Shown here: one piece after another, positions 38,761-49,484 of the stretch | How the letters are laid out: each line of letters begins with the position of its first letter | Position numbering within the stretch: position 1 is the stretch's first letter | Assembly: GCA_900466745.1 (NCBI GenBank) | Contig: UBNE01000013.1 | Location: forward strand, 87,424 to 151,423 | Direction: 5' to 3' | Length of the DNA stretch: 64,000 bases | From: Hyphomicrobiales bacterium | GTDB taxonomy: Bacteria; Pseudomonadota; Alphaproteobacteria; Rhizobiales; Beijerinckiaceae | Made by a program: the position numbers and the translations under genes | Notes under the pieces: model-generated | The model's database searches: none | Told to the model about the DNA's origin: nothing | Seen by the model: the letters and a program-made list of their open reading frames with translations, nothing else

Positions 38761-39918
38761 GTGACGATCGATCTCGACAATCTGGCGCAGGAGATGGCCG
38801 GCTGGCGGCGCGACCTGCACGCCCATCCGGAATTCGGCTTCGAGGAGGCGCGCACCAGCGCCTTCGTCGCCGGCAAGCTGCGGGAATTCGGGCTCGACGA
38901 GGTCGTCACCGGGGTCGGCCGCACCGGCGTGGTCGGCACGCTGAAGCGCGGCGGCGGCAGTCGCGCGATCGCGCTCAGGGCCGATATGGACGCCTTGCGC
39001 ATCCCGGAGCAGGGCGAGGCGCCCTACCGCTCGCGCAATCCCGGCGTGATGCATGCCTGCGGCCATGACGGCCATACCGCGATGCTGCTCGGCGCGGCCA
39101 AGCTGCTGGCGGTGGAGGGCGGCTTCGACGGCACGGTGCGCTTCGTCTTCCAGCCGGCCGAGGAATGGGGGCGGGGCGCCCTCGCGATGCTCGATGACGG
39201 CCTGCTGGAGCGATTCCCCTTCGCGGAGATCTACGGGCTGCACAATGCGCCGGGGCTCGCCGTCGGCCGCTTCGAGACGCGCGCCGGCGCGATCATGTCG
39301 GCGGAGGACAATTTCGAGATCGTCCTGCGCGGCGTCGGCGGCCATGCCGCCCGCCCGCATGCCGGCCGCGAGACGCTGGTCGCCGCCTGCGCCCTGGTGA
39401 TGAGCCTGCAGAGCATCGTCTCGCGCCGCCTGAGCCCGGCCGAGATCGCGGTCGTCTCGGTGACCGAGCTGATCACCGACGGCACGCGCAACGCGCTGCC
39501 GGGAGAGGCGCGGATCCGCGGCGACGCCCGCAGCTTCAGCCCGCAGGTCAGCGCCGATATCGAGGAGCAGATGCGCACGATCGCGGACGGGATCGCGCGC
39601 GCCTATGCCGTCGAGCCCTCCGTGACCTATACCCGCGAATTCGTGCCGCTGCTGAATGACCCCGCCCTGACGGAGGAGGCGCTCGGCGCGGCGCGGGCGC
39701 TGCTGGGTGCGCAGAACGTCTCGGTCGTCTCCGAGCCCTTCACCGGCTCGGAGGATTTCGCCCGCTTCCTCGATCATGTGCCGGGCTGCTTCGCCTTTCT
39801 TGGCAATGGCGACAGCGCGCCGCTGCACAACCCGCGCTACGATTTCGACGATGCCGGGCTGATCCATGGGGCGCGGTTCCATGCCGGGATCGTGCGGCGG
39901 CGCCTGCCGATAGCCTGA
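38761..39918 (+). CDS. M20D-family amidohydrolase (hippurate hydrolase/IAA-amino acid hydrolase type)
   Basis: A 385-residue zinc amidohydrolase that likely releases an acid from an N-acyl amino acid. Family motifs: RRDLHAHPEFGFEE, ALRADMDALRIPE, NPGVMHACGHDGHTAMLLGAA, FQPAEEWGRGA and GGHAARPHAG. The GTG at 38761 was chosen because GGAGGGAG precedes it and the family N-terminus follows at once. A repeat remnant follows the gene. Confidence 0.9.
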   Translation: MTIDLDNLAQEMAGWRRDLHAHPEFGFEEARTSAFVAGKLREFGLDEVVTGVGRTGVVGTLKRGGGSRAIALRADMDALRIPEQGEAPYRSRNPGVMHACGHDGHTAMLLGAAKLLAVEGGFDGTVRFVFQPAEEWGRGALAMLDDGLLERFPFAEIYGLHNAPGLAVGRFETRAGAIMSAEDNFEIVLRGVGGHAARPHAGRETLVAACALVMSLQSIVSRRLSPAEIAVVSVTELITDGTRNALPGEARIRGDARSFSPQVSADIEEQMRTIADGIARAYAVEPSVTYTREFVPLLNDPALTEEALGAARALLGAQNVSVVSEPFTGSEDFARFLDHVPGCFAFLGNGDSAPLHNPRYDFDDAGLIHGARFHAGIVRRRLPIA

Positions 39919-39937
39919 GGGGGGACCGACCGGCGCT

Positions 39938-39983
39938 CCGGCATGGATCCCGGATCGTCGCTTCGCCCGTCCGGGATCGAGCC
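39938..39983. repeat. Partial mosaic intergenic repeat, copy 4
   Basis: GGCATGGATCCCGGATCGTCGCTTCGC...GTCCGGGAT matches the right half of the GTCATCCCGG-type repeats. It lies between the convergent amidohydrolase and MetX-like genes. The outer GTCATCCCGG arm is missing. Confidence 0.5.
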
Positions 39984-40068
39984 TGTCCTTGTCCGCCTGG
40001 GCGGCGCATCGAAGACGATGCCGGCTTTTCCGGGGCTTCCCGGCGGGTAGCGAGGCTTGCGCGGGGCG

Positions 40069-41247
40069 CTACCTTTCCAGGAAGGCGCGGATCGCGCCTT
40101 CGGCCTGCTTCATCGACATCACGCCGTCGAGATGGCCGCGCACGCCGTCGATGGTGAGATGGGTGATGTCGCGCCCCGCCTCCCGGGCGGCCTCGACGGT
40201 GCGCGCGACGGTCTCCGGGGTGAAGACGAGGTCCTTCGGCTGGGTGATGTAGAGCAGCGGCGCCCTGATCCTCGCCATGCCGTCGGCGAGGGAGGTGCCG
40301 CCGGCGGCGAAGAGCTGGTTCGCCTTGACCAGGTAGAGGAAGTGGTTGGCGTCGGAGAGCCGGGCGCGGGCCTCGCCGGCATTGTCGAGCACGCTCTGGA
40401 CCTGGAACTTGTTGCGCAGCGCCTTGCCGGGCTCTTCGCCGGCCCTGGCCGGGCGCCGGTCGAAGGTCGCGCCGGCCCAGTCCTCGTGATTGGCCTGCAG
40501 CGTCACCGCGGTGAGCGCCTTGGCGAGGCCGGCGAGCGGGGGCGCCTTGCCGTAATAGTCGCCGTTGTTCCAGTCGGGATCGACGAGGATGGGGGCGGCC
40601 CAGACGTCGAGCCAGCCGATCAGCATCGCATTGGCCTCGGCCGCGCCGATCACCGGCATCGCCTTGGCCACCATCTCGGGATGGCTCGCCGCCCACTCGA
40701 AGGTCTGGAGCGAGCCCATCGAGGGACCGGCGACCAGGGCGAGCCGCTTGATTCCAAGGCTTTCGACGAGGGCCTTCTGAACCTCGACGAAGTCGCGGAT
40801 GGTCACCACCGGAAAGTCCAGCCCGTAAGGCTTGCCGGTGTCGGGGTCGATCGAGGCCGGGCCGGTGGTCGTGGTCCTCGGGTCGCCGGTGTTGAGATTC
40901 ACCAGCGTGTCGGAGGCGATGACGAAATAGCGGTCGGTGTCGATCGCCTTGCCGGGACCGATGATCGCGTCCCAATAGCCGGGCTGCGCATCCGCGGCGT
41001 CGTATTTTCCGGCGGCATGCGAATTGCCGGAGAAGAAGTGGCAGATCAGCACCGCGTTGGATCTGTCGGGGGCGAGCGTGCCGTAGCTCTCCCAGCCGAC
41101 GCGGACCTGCTTCAGCGTGCGGCCCGACTGCGTGGTGAAGCTCGGCAGCTCGAAGACCTTCTTCTCGACGATCAGTTCCTGCGCTTCGGCCATGCCCGTC
41201 ACCATCGTTGCTGCGAGCGCGGTGGCGCCCATGATCCATGTCCGCAT
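40069..41247 (-). CDS. Secreted MetX-like alpha/beta-hydrolase (putative esterase)
   Basis: A 392-residue protein related to homoserine O-acetyltransferase (MetX) but with an N-terminal signal peptide (MRTWIMGATALAATMVTGMAEA), so it should be periplasmic. It keeps the MetX layout: VGWESYGTLAPDRSNAVLICHFFSGNSHAAGKY, the nucleophile elbow GPSMGS, and C-terminal Asp/His (GHLDG). Export makes methionine biosynthesis unlikely; an esterase on an outside substrate is more plausible. Substrate unknown. Confidence 0.85.
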   Translation of the reverse strand: MRTWIMGATALAATMVTGMAEAQELIVEKKVFELPSFTTQSGRTLKQVRVGWESYGTLAPDRSNAVLICHFFSGNSHAAGKYDAADAQPGYWDAIIGPGKAIDTDRYFVIASDTLVNLNTGDPRTTTTGPASIDPDTGKPYGLDFPVVTIRDFVEVQKALVESLGIKRLALVAGPSMGSLQTFEWAASHPEMVAKAMPVIGAAEANAMLIGWLDVWAAPILVDPDWNNGDYYGKAPPLAGLAKALTAVTLQANHEDWAGATFDRRPARAGEEPGKALRNKFQVQSVLDNAGEARARLSDANHFLYLVKANQLFAAGGTSLADGMARIRAPLLYITQPKDLVFTPETVARTVEAAREAGRDITHLTIDGVRGHLDGVMSMKQAEGAIRAFLER

Positions 41248-41333
41248 CGCGCATCCTCCTGCCGCGGCCCGGCCGGGCCTCGCGGCGATCAGACCGGATT
41301 CCGGCGGGATGCGGAAGCGATGCCCCGAGACGC

Positions 41334-43094
41334 TCAGCGCTCGATCAGCGTCGGCGCGGCGATGGCCCCGGTGCTGCCGGTCGGGCTGAGGAAAGCCTCG
41401 CTCTCGACATCGAAGAACGGCGCGTCGACAGGGCCCTTGAGGACCAGAGGCAGCCTGAGCGAGCCGCTGAGCGAGGCCAGCGAAGCGCGCATGTCGAGCT
41501 GGCGCGTGCGCAGGGAGGCGTTGCCGGCGAGGCCGAGCCGGTAGTTCGCCCCGTTCATCTGCGCGTCCGTCAGCACGAGCAGGCCGTTGGCGATGCCGGC
41601 ATTGGCCGTCAGCGTCTCGAACGGCGTCTTGCCCTGGTGCCAGTCGCGCAGGAGCTGTGAGGGATTGCGTTCGGCGCGCCGGACCAGATCGGCCAGCGCG
41701 ACCCCGCCGATCTCGCCCTGGCGCAGGTTGATGCCGGCGCGCCCGGTCATTCCGCCGAGCAATTCGTCGAAGGTGCCCCCGGCGCCGTCGAGCGCGAGCT
41801 GGAACCCGCCCGTGCCGGTCAGGCGCGCGAATTGCGGGACATCGGCCGCGGCCTTGCCGAAATCGACCTTGTCGAGGCCGGCCTGGATCTTGACGTCGAC
41901 GCCGGCCGGCGCGCCCACGGCGAGGAAGCGCGCCTTGACCGTGCCGCCATAGGCGGAAGCGCGCAGCAGCCCGGCCTCGAAGCGGCCCTTCTTGACGAGG
42001 AGATAGGTCGCGGCGTCGGCGAGGCGCGCGCCGTTCAGCCGCGCGGCATCGACCGAGACCCGCAGGTCGATGTCGCGCCCGGTCCAGCCGTCGAGGTCGA
42101 GCCGGCCCGGATCGCGGGCGTCGATGGCGGGGAGGGGCAGCCGGCCGATCAGCCGGCCCAGATCGAGGCCGGCTCCGGCCAGCGTGCCCGACAGGGCGAA
42201 GCGGCCATCGACCTCGGTGAGCTTCATGACGCCGTCGAGCCGGTCTCCGTCCAGGCTCGCCACGGCGTTGTTGAACGACGCCTCCCGCGGCTTGAGCTGC
42301 AGATCGGCGTTGAGCGTCAGGCCGCCCAGCGCGGTTGAGAGCCGGGACTTCTCGCCGAACCAGTCGAGCAATTGCGGCAGCGAGGGCGTGGACAGGGCCA
42401 GCGCTCCGTCGATCACGGGCTCGCCCGGCCCGGCGCGGGTGCCTTCGAAGCGCAGCTTCAGCAGGGGCGAGGAGGCGGACAGGGCCGCCTTGCCGCCGCC
42501 CGCCGCCGGCCAGAGCAGGCTGACGTCGCTGGAGACGCCGCGCCAGGTGAAGGAGCCGGAGAGGCTGAGGGGGTCGTCGAGCTCGCGCTCGTCGAGGACG
42601 AGGTTGAGGTCGCGCACGATGCTCTGGACCTGTCCGGCGGCGCGCAGGAACAGCGCGCCGGAACGGATGACGATGCGGCTCTGGCTGCGCAGCTTCTCGA
42701 GCTCGGCGAGCGGCGGGGAGAGCCAGTCGGTGATGCCGTCGCTGCCCGCCGGCACGGCAATGTCGAGCTGCGGGGCGACGAGGTCGATGCGGTCGAAGCC
42801 GAGACGCCCGGCGAGCAGCGGCAGCAGCCGCGGATAGACCCTGACCCGCAGGGCCTCGCCGGCGACGGCGCCGTCATGCTGGGCGAAGGCGACCCTGGAG
42901 AGGCTGATGCGCGGCAGCGGCAGGAGCGCGATCTCGGCCCGCTCCAGCGATTTCACGACGAAGCCGGTCCGCGCCTCGATCGCCCGGACGGCGCTCGCCT
43001 CGATCCGGCCGCGCGCAAGATCCCACGACTGCAATCCGAGCAGGCCGATCACGACGACGAAGCTGAAGGCGAGGAACGCAGTGCGTCTGGTCAT
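41334..43094 (-). CDS. AsmA-family protein
   Basis: A protein of about 586 residues, held by an N-terminal membrane helix (TAFLAFSFVVVIGLLGLQSW) and otherwise periplasmic, rich in beta strands. The start of the AsmA domain (IEARTGFVVKSLERAEIALLPLPRISLSRVAF) and the C-terminal part (GGMTGRAGINLRQGEIGGVALADLVRRA) fit the family. AsmA-like proteins are bridge-like lipid-transfer or outer-membrane-homeostasis proteins. The start may instead be a GTG six codons upstream. Confidence 0.85.
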   Translation of the reverse strand: MTRRTAFLAFSFVVVIGLLGLQSWDLARGRIEASAVRAIEARTGFVVKSLERAEIALLPLPRISLSRVAFAQHDGAVAGEALRVRVYPRLLPLLAGRLGFDRIDLVAPQLDIAVPAGSDGITDWLSPPLAELEKLRSQSRIVIRSGALFLRAAGQVQSIVRDLNLVLDERELDDPLSLSGSFTWRGVSSDVSLLWPAAGGGKAALSASSPLLKLRFEGTRAGPGEPVIDGALALSTPSLPQLLDWFGEKSRLSTALGGLTLNADLQLKPREASFNNAVASLDGDRLDGVMKLTEVDGRFALSGTLAGAGLDLGRLIGRLPLPAIDARDPGRLDLDGWTGRDIDLRVSVDAARLNGARLADAATYLLVKKGRFEAGLLRASAYGGTVKARFLAVGAPAGVDVKIQAGLDKVDFGKAAADVPQFARLTGTGGFQLALDGAGGTFDELLGGMTGRAGINLRQGEIGGVALADLVRRAERNPSQLLRDWHQGKTPFETLTANAGIANGLLVLTDAQMNGANYRLGLAGNASLRTRQLDMRASLASLSGSLRLPLVLKGPVDAPFFDVESEAFLSPTGSTGAIAAPTLIER

Positions 43095-43273
43095 GGACTT
43101 CCGAATCGGCACGGCCGAAAGTCAGCCAGCCCCCTGGCGCGAGTGGGTTTAGGCCGATCCGGCAGGCTTGTCGAGCCGGCGAAGCCGGCTATGCAGGGCG
43201 GTTTGCACCGCTTTTCACCGCAAACGCGGCCGAATGGAGGCGCCGGGCAGAGGGCGGCGCCGGGCCGCCCGCC

Positions 43274-44362
43274 TCACTGCGCCGCCAGCACGAGCGGGAT
43301 CATGCGGACCGGGCCGTGGGCGGCGCCTGGCTCGAAAGAGCCGCGCAGGAAGGCGTCGCTCACCGTATCCGGCGCCAGGCTGGCCTCGCGGACGCGCATC
43401 TGGCGGCGGAGATTGCGCGCCTGCGCCTCCATCCGCGAGATGCCGACCCGCTCGTCGATCTGGCGGCGCTGCGCCTTGCTCAGCTCCGGCGCCGAGCGGA
43501 AGTCGCGGAAGTCGCGGCGGCTATAGGGCCAGCTCGAGCCGCCCATGAAGGTCGTGACCTTGCCGTCCAGCACGATGCTGTCGCCGGGGCGCAGCGTGAT
43601 GTCGCGCAGCAGCGAGACCCGGTGCTCGCCGGCCTGGACGATCGGCAGGCGGCAGGCCGGGTCGGCCACCGTCTCGTGCCGGTAGGCGGTCGCCAGCGCG
43701 CCATAGCGCTGGCCGTCGGCGGCGACGGCCCGGTCGATCGAGGTCGCTCCGGCCGCCACGGTGAAGATCTTGACCGGCAGGCCCGGATTCATCGCCTCGC
43801 AGAGCGCCTGATGCGCCTTGAGGTCGGAGGCGGAACGCAACTGGCCGATCGGGGAATGGAAGCCGTCGCACAGCCTGACGCAGATCGTCTGCGCCGTCCT
43901 GGCCGAGCCGGAGAAGGCGCCGGCGCGGGCAGGCGCGGCCGCCTTCGCGGAGCGCGCCTTCGGCCGGGACGCCTGGCGGCGGAAGGGGTTGAGATCGATG
44001 GCGGGCTGGGCGATCCGCCCGTCGGCGCCCGTCCGGAACAGCGGCAGCCGCCAGCCCCGCTCCGCCGGAGCATAGGCGCTCGCCTGCGGCGCAAAGCCGG
44101 CCGATCGCTCCGCCCGGCGCGCGGCTTCCTCGAGGAAGAAGGCGTGGATCCCGGAATCGTCGCCGGCCTGGACGAGCGATGCCGTCAGGATCATGCCGCC
44201 TGCGCCGAGCGCGAGCCCGGCGGCGGCCATCGCCGCGAGGCGGCGCGGGCGCGATCCGCGCCCCGTGCCGGAAGAACAGGGATGCGACCGCCGGAGTGCC
44301 GCGACAAGGGCCTGACCGCCGCAGGCGGGCGCCTGCTCGGAAACGTCACGGACACGCGACAT
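43274..44362 (-). CDS. DUF2865 protein, exported
   Basis: A 362-residue protein with a long basic N-terminus, then a hydrophobic signal/anchor (about 44-66: AAMAAAGLALGAGGMILTASL). The recognisable domain is TICVRLCDGFHSPIG, with further cysteines (ALCEAMNPG, PACRLP), matching DUF2865. This family is mostly found in Rhizobiales and has no known function. The C-terminal part holds an Arg-rich helix (QARNLRRQMRVREASL). GGAG lies ten bases before the ATG. Confidence 0.78.
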   Translation of the reverse strand: MSRVRDVSEQAPACGGQALVAALRRSHPCSSGTGRGSRPRRLAAMAAAGLALGAGGMILTASLVQAGDDSGIHAFFLEEAARRAERSAGFAPQASAYAPAERGWRLPLFRTGADGRIAQPAIDLNPFRRQASRPKARSAKAAAPARAGAFSGSARTAQTICVRLCDGFHSPIGQLRSASDLKAHQALCEAMNPGLPVKIFTVAAGATSIDRAVAADGQRYGALATAYRHETVADPACRLPIVQAGEHRVSLLRDITLRPGDSIVLDGKVTTFMGGSSWPYSRRDFRDFRSAPELSKAQRRQIDERVGISRMEAQARNLRRQMRVREASLAPDTVSDAFLRGSFEPGAAHGPVRMIPLVLAAQ

Positions 44363-44510
44363 GCGCTACTCCAAACCACGCTTGTTCCACCGTCCGCCGC
44401 AGGAAGGGTGTAGTTTACTCCTTGTTAAGATTCAACGCCGGAGCGTGAAGAGCCCGCGGTAAAGGGCGGGAATGCTTAACGGATCGCCCGCCGGGGAGCG
44501 GGGCGGGGGC

Positions 44511-44921
44511 TCAGAGCACGGCGAGCAGCACCCCGGCCCACATGCAGACCAGCACGACGACGCCGATGCCGTAGACCGCGCCGCGCAGGGGCAGACGGTT
44601 GGGGCCGATATGGATCAGGGTGTGGGCGACGCGGGAGGCGACGAAGATCCAGGCCAGCGCCGCCATCGCATAGCCCGTCGCCGCCACCTCCATGGCGAGC
44701 ATGATCAGCGCGAAGAAGACGACCGGCAGCTCGAACTGGTTCGAGAAATTGGCGGAGGCGAGGCGGGCGCCGAGCGGATAGCGCTCGGTCGAGACCGCGA
44801 CCTCCTCGGGCCGGACCTCGCCCGAGACGAAGGCATTCCTGCGGCGAACCGCGAGGATGATGCCGACCGCGAAGATCCACAGGATCATCGCGAGCGCCGG
44901 ATAGATCAGCTTCAGGGTCAT
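44511..44921 (-). CDS. MAPEG-family membrane protein
   Basis: A 136-residue, four-helix membrane protein. The family core ANFSNQFELPVVFFALIML and SRVAHTLIHIGPNRLPLRGAVYGIG is clear. Eukaryotic MAPEG proteins are glutathione or eicosanoid enzymes; the role of bacterial ones is mostly unknown. The ATG at 44921 was chosen over an upstream one (44978) because GGAGAAGG precedes it. It lies 72 bases after guaB on the same strand. Confidence 0.87.
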   Translation of the reverse strand: MTLKLIYPALAMILWIFAVGIILAVRRRNAFVSGEVRPEEVAVSTERYPLGARLASANFSNQFELPVVFFALIMLAMEVAATGYAMAALAWIFVASRVAHTLIHIGPNRLPLRGAVYGIGVVVLVCMWAGVLLAVL

Positions 44922-44993
44922 CGCGCCTTCTCCGCCTTCGTCGCAGCCCGGCTCATCGGGCCGCGGGCCAGACTGCACGAAGCCGGGGCAGGC

Positions 44994-46589
<1,596 letters not shown>

Positions 46590-46674
46590 CTAGTGCGGCA
46601 TGGCGAGAATTTTGCAGTGCGGCAACGGCCCCGGCACAGCGCTGCGCCGGAGCCGGGAGAACGGGCCGTCGGCT

Positions 46675-46995
46675 TCAGCGGCGCAGCCGCGACGCGCCGG
46701 GGCCTGCGTCCGGCGCCACGCCGAAGCAGCCCATCGAGTTCGCCACATGCCCTTCCTGATTGGCCAGGCGCTCGCAATCCAACTGGCGGATGCAGTTGTT
46801 GTAGCGGATGCTCTCGCCATAGCCCTGAGGGGCGGCCTTGTCCTGGCAGGCGGCCTGCCAGTCGGTCGGAGCGGCGGCGGCGGGCGCGGTCCCGGCGATG
46901 CCCCAGGCGAGTCCCGCCAGCGCGCCGAAAGCCGCCAGGCTCAGGCCCGGGCGGCAACGCCGGGCAGCGGTGGAAAGATATGAAATATCGAACAT
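46675..46995 (-). CDS. Small secreted cysteine-containing protein of unknown function
   Basis: A 106-residue protein with a signal peptide (hydrophobic LSLAAFGALAGLAWGIAGT, cleavage near APAAAA). The mature part (about 65 residues) contains four cysteines: WQAACQDK, YNNCIRQLDCERLANQEG and GCFG. That number fits two disulfides. The start is well supported by GGAGG (CCTTCGGAGGCTATC before the ATG). I do not recognise the family. It lies upstream of guaB on the same strand with a 187-base gap. Confidence 0.65.
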   Translation of the reverse strand: MFDISYLSTAARRCRPGLSLAAFGALAGLAWGIAGTAPAAAAPTDWQAACQDKAAPQGYGESIRYNNCIRQLDCERLANQEGHVANSMGCFGVAPDAGPGASRLRR

Positions 46996-47270
46996 GATAG
47001 CCTCCGAAGGTCGACGGCGCGCGCCCCTCGCGACGGTTCGGTCGTGCCGAACGATTGTGAAGTGGTGCGATCCCGATTGTCCTTGCAGAGCGGACAACGC
47101 ATGGCGGCTCTGTGCACGGCGCCGAGTCATAATCACAGAGCATAGCGGAAGCGCTCGGACAGCGGGCCGAATCCGGAAATCCGGCCTCGTCAGGCGCCCG
47201 GCGCCGCGTTAATAGCCAAGCTTATGATTTCAAGCGCGCCTATCGGCAGAGGGCGCAGAAGGTCCGAGAC

Positions 47271-48710
47271 TTGCAACGCGCCAAACTGCTTCCCCTGATC
47301 GTCGCCTGCGCCCTGTTCATGGAGAATACCGACTCGACGGTCATCGCCACCTCCCTGCCGATGATCGCGAAGTCGCTGGGCGAGGATCCGATCGCGCTGA
47401 AGCTGGCGCTGACCTCCTATCTCGTCAGCCTCGCCGTCTTCATCCCGATCTCGGGCTGGATGGCCGACAGGTTCGGCGCCCGCAGCGTCTTCCGCGCCGC
47501 GCTCTGCGTCTTCATGCTCGGCTCCGTGCTGTGCGCGCTGTCGAGCTCGCTCGCGGCCTTCGTCGGCGCGCGCTTCATCCAGGGCATGGGCGGGGCGATG
47601 ATGGTGCCGGTCGGCCGCCTCGTCATCCTGCGCAGCGTCAGCAAGGCCGAGATGGTGAGCGCGCTCGCCTATCTCACCGTGCCGGCGCTGGTCGGGCCGG
47701 TGGTCGGGCCGCCGCTCGGCGGCTTCATCACCACCTATTTCGACTGGCGCTGGATCTTCTTCATCAACATTCCGATCGGCGTGGTCGGCATCGTCCTGTC
47801 GAGCCTCTTCTTCGAGGATGTCCGGGAGGAGGACGTGGCGCCGCTCGACCTGCGCGGCTTCGTGCTCTCGGCCTTCGGCTTCGCGGCGCTGATGCTGGGG
47901 CTGGCCTCGGGCGGGCGGCACATGGTCCCGGCCTCGGTCTCCTATGGCTGCATGGCGGGCGGCGCGCTGGCTCTGGTCGCCTACTGGTTCCACGCCCGGC
48001 GCGTGCCCTATCCGGTCCTCGACCTCTCGCTCTTCCGCATCCCGACCTTCCGCATCGGGGTGATCGGCGGCTCGATCTTCCGCACCGGCATCGGCGCGAT
48101 TCCCTTCCTGCTGCCGCTGATGCTCCAGCTCGGCTTCGGGCTCGACCCGCTGCAGTCGGGCCTGATCACCTTCGCCTCGGCGGCGGGCGCGCTGCTGATG
48201 AAGACGCTGGCGAAGTCGATCCTGGCGCAATACGGCTTCCGCCGCGTGCTGGTCTTCAACGCCCTGGTCGGCTCGGCCTTCCTGGCGGCGTCGGGGCTGT
48301 TCACGCCGGCGACGCCGCATGCGGTCATGCTCTCGGTGCTGCTGATCGGCGGCTGCTTCCGCTCGCTGCAATTCACCGGCATCAACGCGCTGAGCTATTC
48401 CGACGTCTCCAACCGGGAGATGTCGAGCGCGACCAGCCTGTCCAGCGTCGCGCAGCAGCTCTCGCTCAGCATGGGCGTCACCATCGGCGCCTTCGCGCTG
48501 GAGGGGGTGAACGCCTTTCACGGGGGCAGGGCGCTCGCGGCCGGGGATTTCTGGCCCGCCTTCGTCATCGTCGGGCTGATCTCGGCGTCTTCGGCGCTGT
48601 GGATGGCGCAGCTCGCGCCGGATGCCGGCGCCGAGGTGTCCGGCCATTCGCCGGTGAGCAAGCGCAAGCTGACCGCCGAGGCGATCGCCGACCAGAAGCC
48701 GCTGGACTGA
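47271..48710 (+). CDS. DHA2-family (EmrB/QacA-like) MFS exporter
   Basis: A 479-residue inner-membrane drug:H+ antiporter with about 14 membrane segments. The N-terminal LFMENTDSTVIATSLPMIAKSLG and the helix 5 motif C (LTVPALVGPVVGPPLGG) are hallmarks of the DHA2 group. It starts with TTG at 47271 after AGAAGG; an ATG at 47224 is out of frame. No MFP partner (EmrA) or regulator is adjacent, so its substrate and partner are unknown. Confidence 0.88.
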   Translation: MQRAKLLPLIVACALFMENTDSTVIATSLPMIAKSLGEDPIALKLALTSYLVSLAVFIPISGWMADRFGARSVFRAALCVFMLGSVLCALSSSLAAFVGARFIQGMGGAMMVPVGRLVILRSVSKAEMVSALAYLTVPALVGPVVGPPLGGFITTYFDWRWIFFINIPIGVVGIVLSSLFFEDVREEDVAPLDLRGFVLSAFGFAALMLGLASGGRHMVPASVSYGCMAGGALALVAYWFHARRVPYPVLDLSLFRIPTFRIGVIGGSIFRTGIGAIPFLLPLMLQLGFGLDPLQSGLITFASAAGALLMKTLAKSILAQYGFRRVLVFNALVGSAFLAASGLFTPATPHAVMLSVLLIGGCFRSLQFTGINALSYSDVSNREMSSATSLSSVAQQLSLSMGVTIGAFALEGVNAFHGGRALAAGDFWPAFVIVGLISASSALWMAQLAPDAGAEVSGHSPVSKRKLTAEAIADQKPLD

Positions 48711-48712
48711 GC

Positions 48713-49474
48713 TCAGCCTTCGGCGGCTTCGGTCCCGGCCTCGTCTGCCGCTTCCTCCTGCCGTCGCGGCCGCCGATAGCCCGTCGCCAGCACGTAGAGC
48801 TCCGAGGAATCGGCGCGGCTGGCCGCCGGCTTGACGTTGCGCACCGTGGTGAAGTCGCGCTTCAGGCCCGCCAGCAGCGTGGCGCTGTCGCCGCCCTGGA
48901 ACAGCTTGGCGAGGAAGAAGCCGCCGGGCGCCAGCACGTCATGGGCGAACTCCAGCGCCGCCTCGGCCAGCGCGATGATCTTGAGGTGGTCGGTCTTCTT
49001 GTGGCCGGTGGTGTTGGCCGCCATGTCCGACATCACGCCGTCGGCCCGGCCGCCGAGCCGCTCGGTCAGCAGGGCGGGAGCCTCCTCGGCCATGAAGTCC
49101 ATCTGGATCAGGTCGACATCGGGGATCGGGTCGACCGCGAGCAGGTCGATGCCGACGATATGGCCCTTGCCGCGCTCCAGCCCGATGCGTTTCCCCGCGA
49201 CCTGGCACCAGCCGCCCGGCGCGCAGCCGAGATCGACCAGCCGCTGGCCGACCTTCAGGAACTTGTAGCGGTCGTCCATCTCCTCGAGCTTGAAGGCGGC
49301 CCGCGAGCGATAGCCGAGCTCCTTCGCCCGCTTGACATAGGGGTCGTTGAGCTGGCGCTCGAGCCAGAGCTGCGAGGAATGCTTGAGCTTGCCGGCCTTC
49401 CTGACCTTGACGCGCAGGTCGCGCGCGCCGGCCGCCGTCTTGCCGCCGGCCCCTCCCGATCTTGCGCCGCTCAT
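48713..49474 (-). CDS. rlmE: 23S rRNA (uridine-2552-2'-O)-methyltransferase RlmE
   Basis: An rRNA methyltransferase of about 253 residues acting late in 50S assembly. The SAM motif is [10 protein letters not shown], and the K-D-K-E tetrad is readable: [29 protein letters not shown] and [10 protein letters not shown]. It carries N- and C-terminal extensions (Gly/Ala-rich start, acidic end) beyond the E. coli form. The ATG at 49474 (MSGARSGG) was preferred over one fourteen codons upstream. It is convergent with the DHA2 gene and 10 bases downstream of ppx/gppA. Confidence 0.94.
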   Translation of the reverse strand: MSGARSGGAGGKTAAGARDLRVKVRKAGKLKHSSQLWLERQLNDPYVKRAKELGYRSRAAFKLEEMDDRYKFLKVGQRLVDLGCAPGGWCQVAGKRIGLERGKGHIVGIDLLAVDPIPDVDLIQMDFMAEEAPALLTERLGGRADGVMSDMAANTTGHKKTDHLKIIALAEAALEFAHDVLAPGGFFLAKLFQGGDSATLLAGLKRDFTTVRNVKPAASRADSSELYVLATGYRRPRRQEEAADEAGTEAAEG

Positions 49475-49484
49475 CGCTCCAAAC

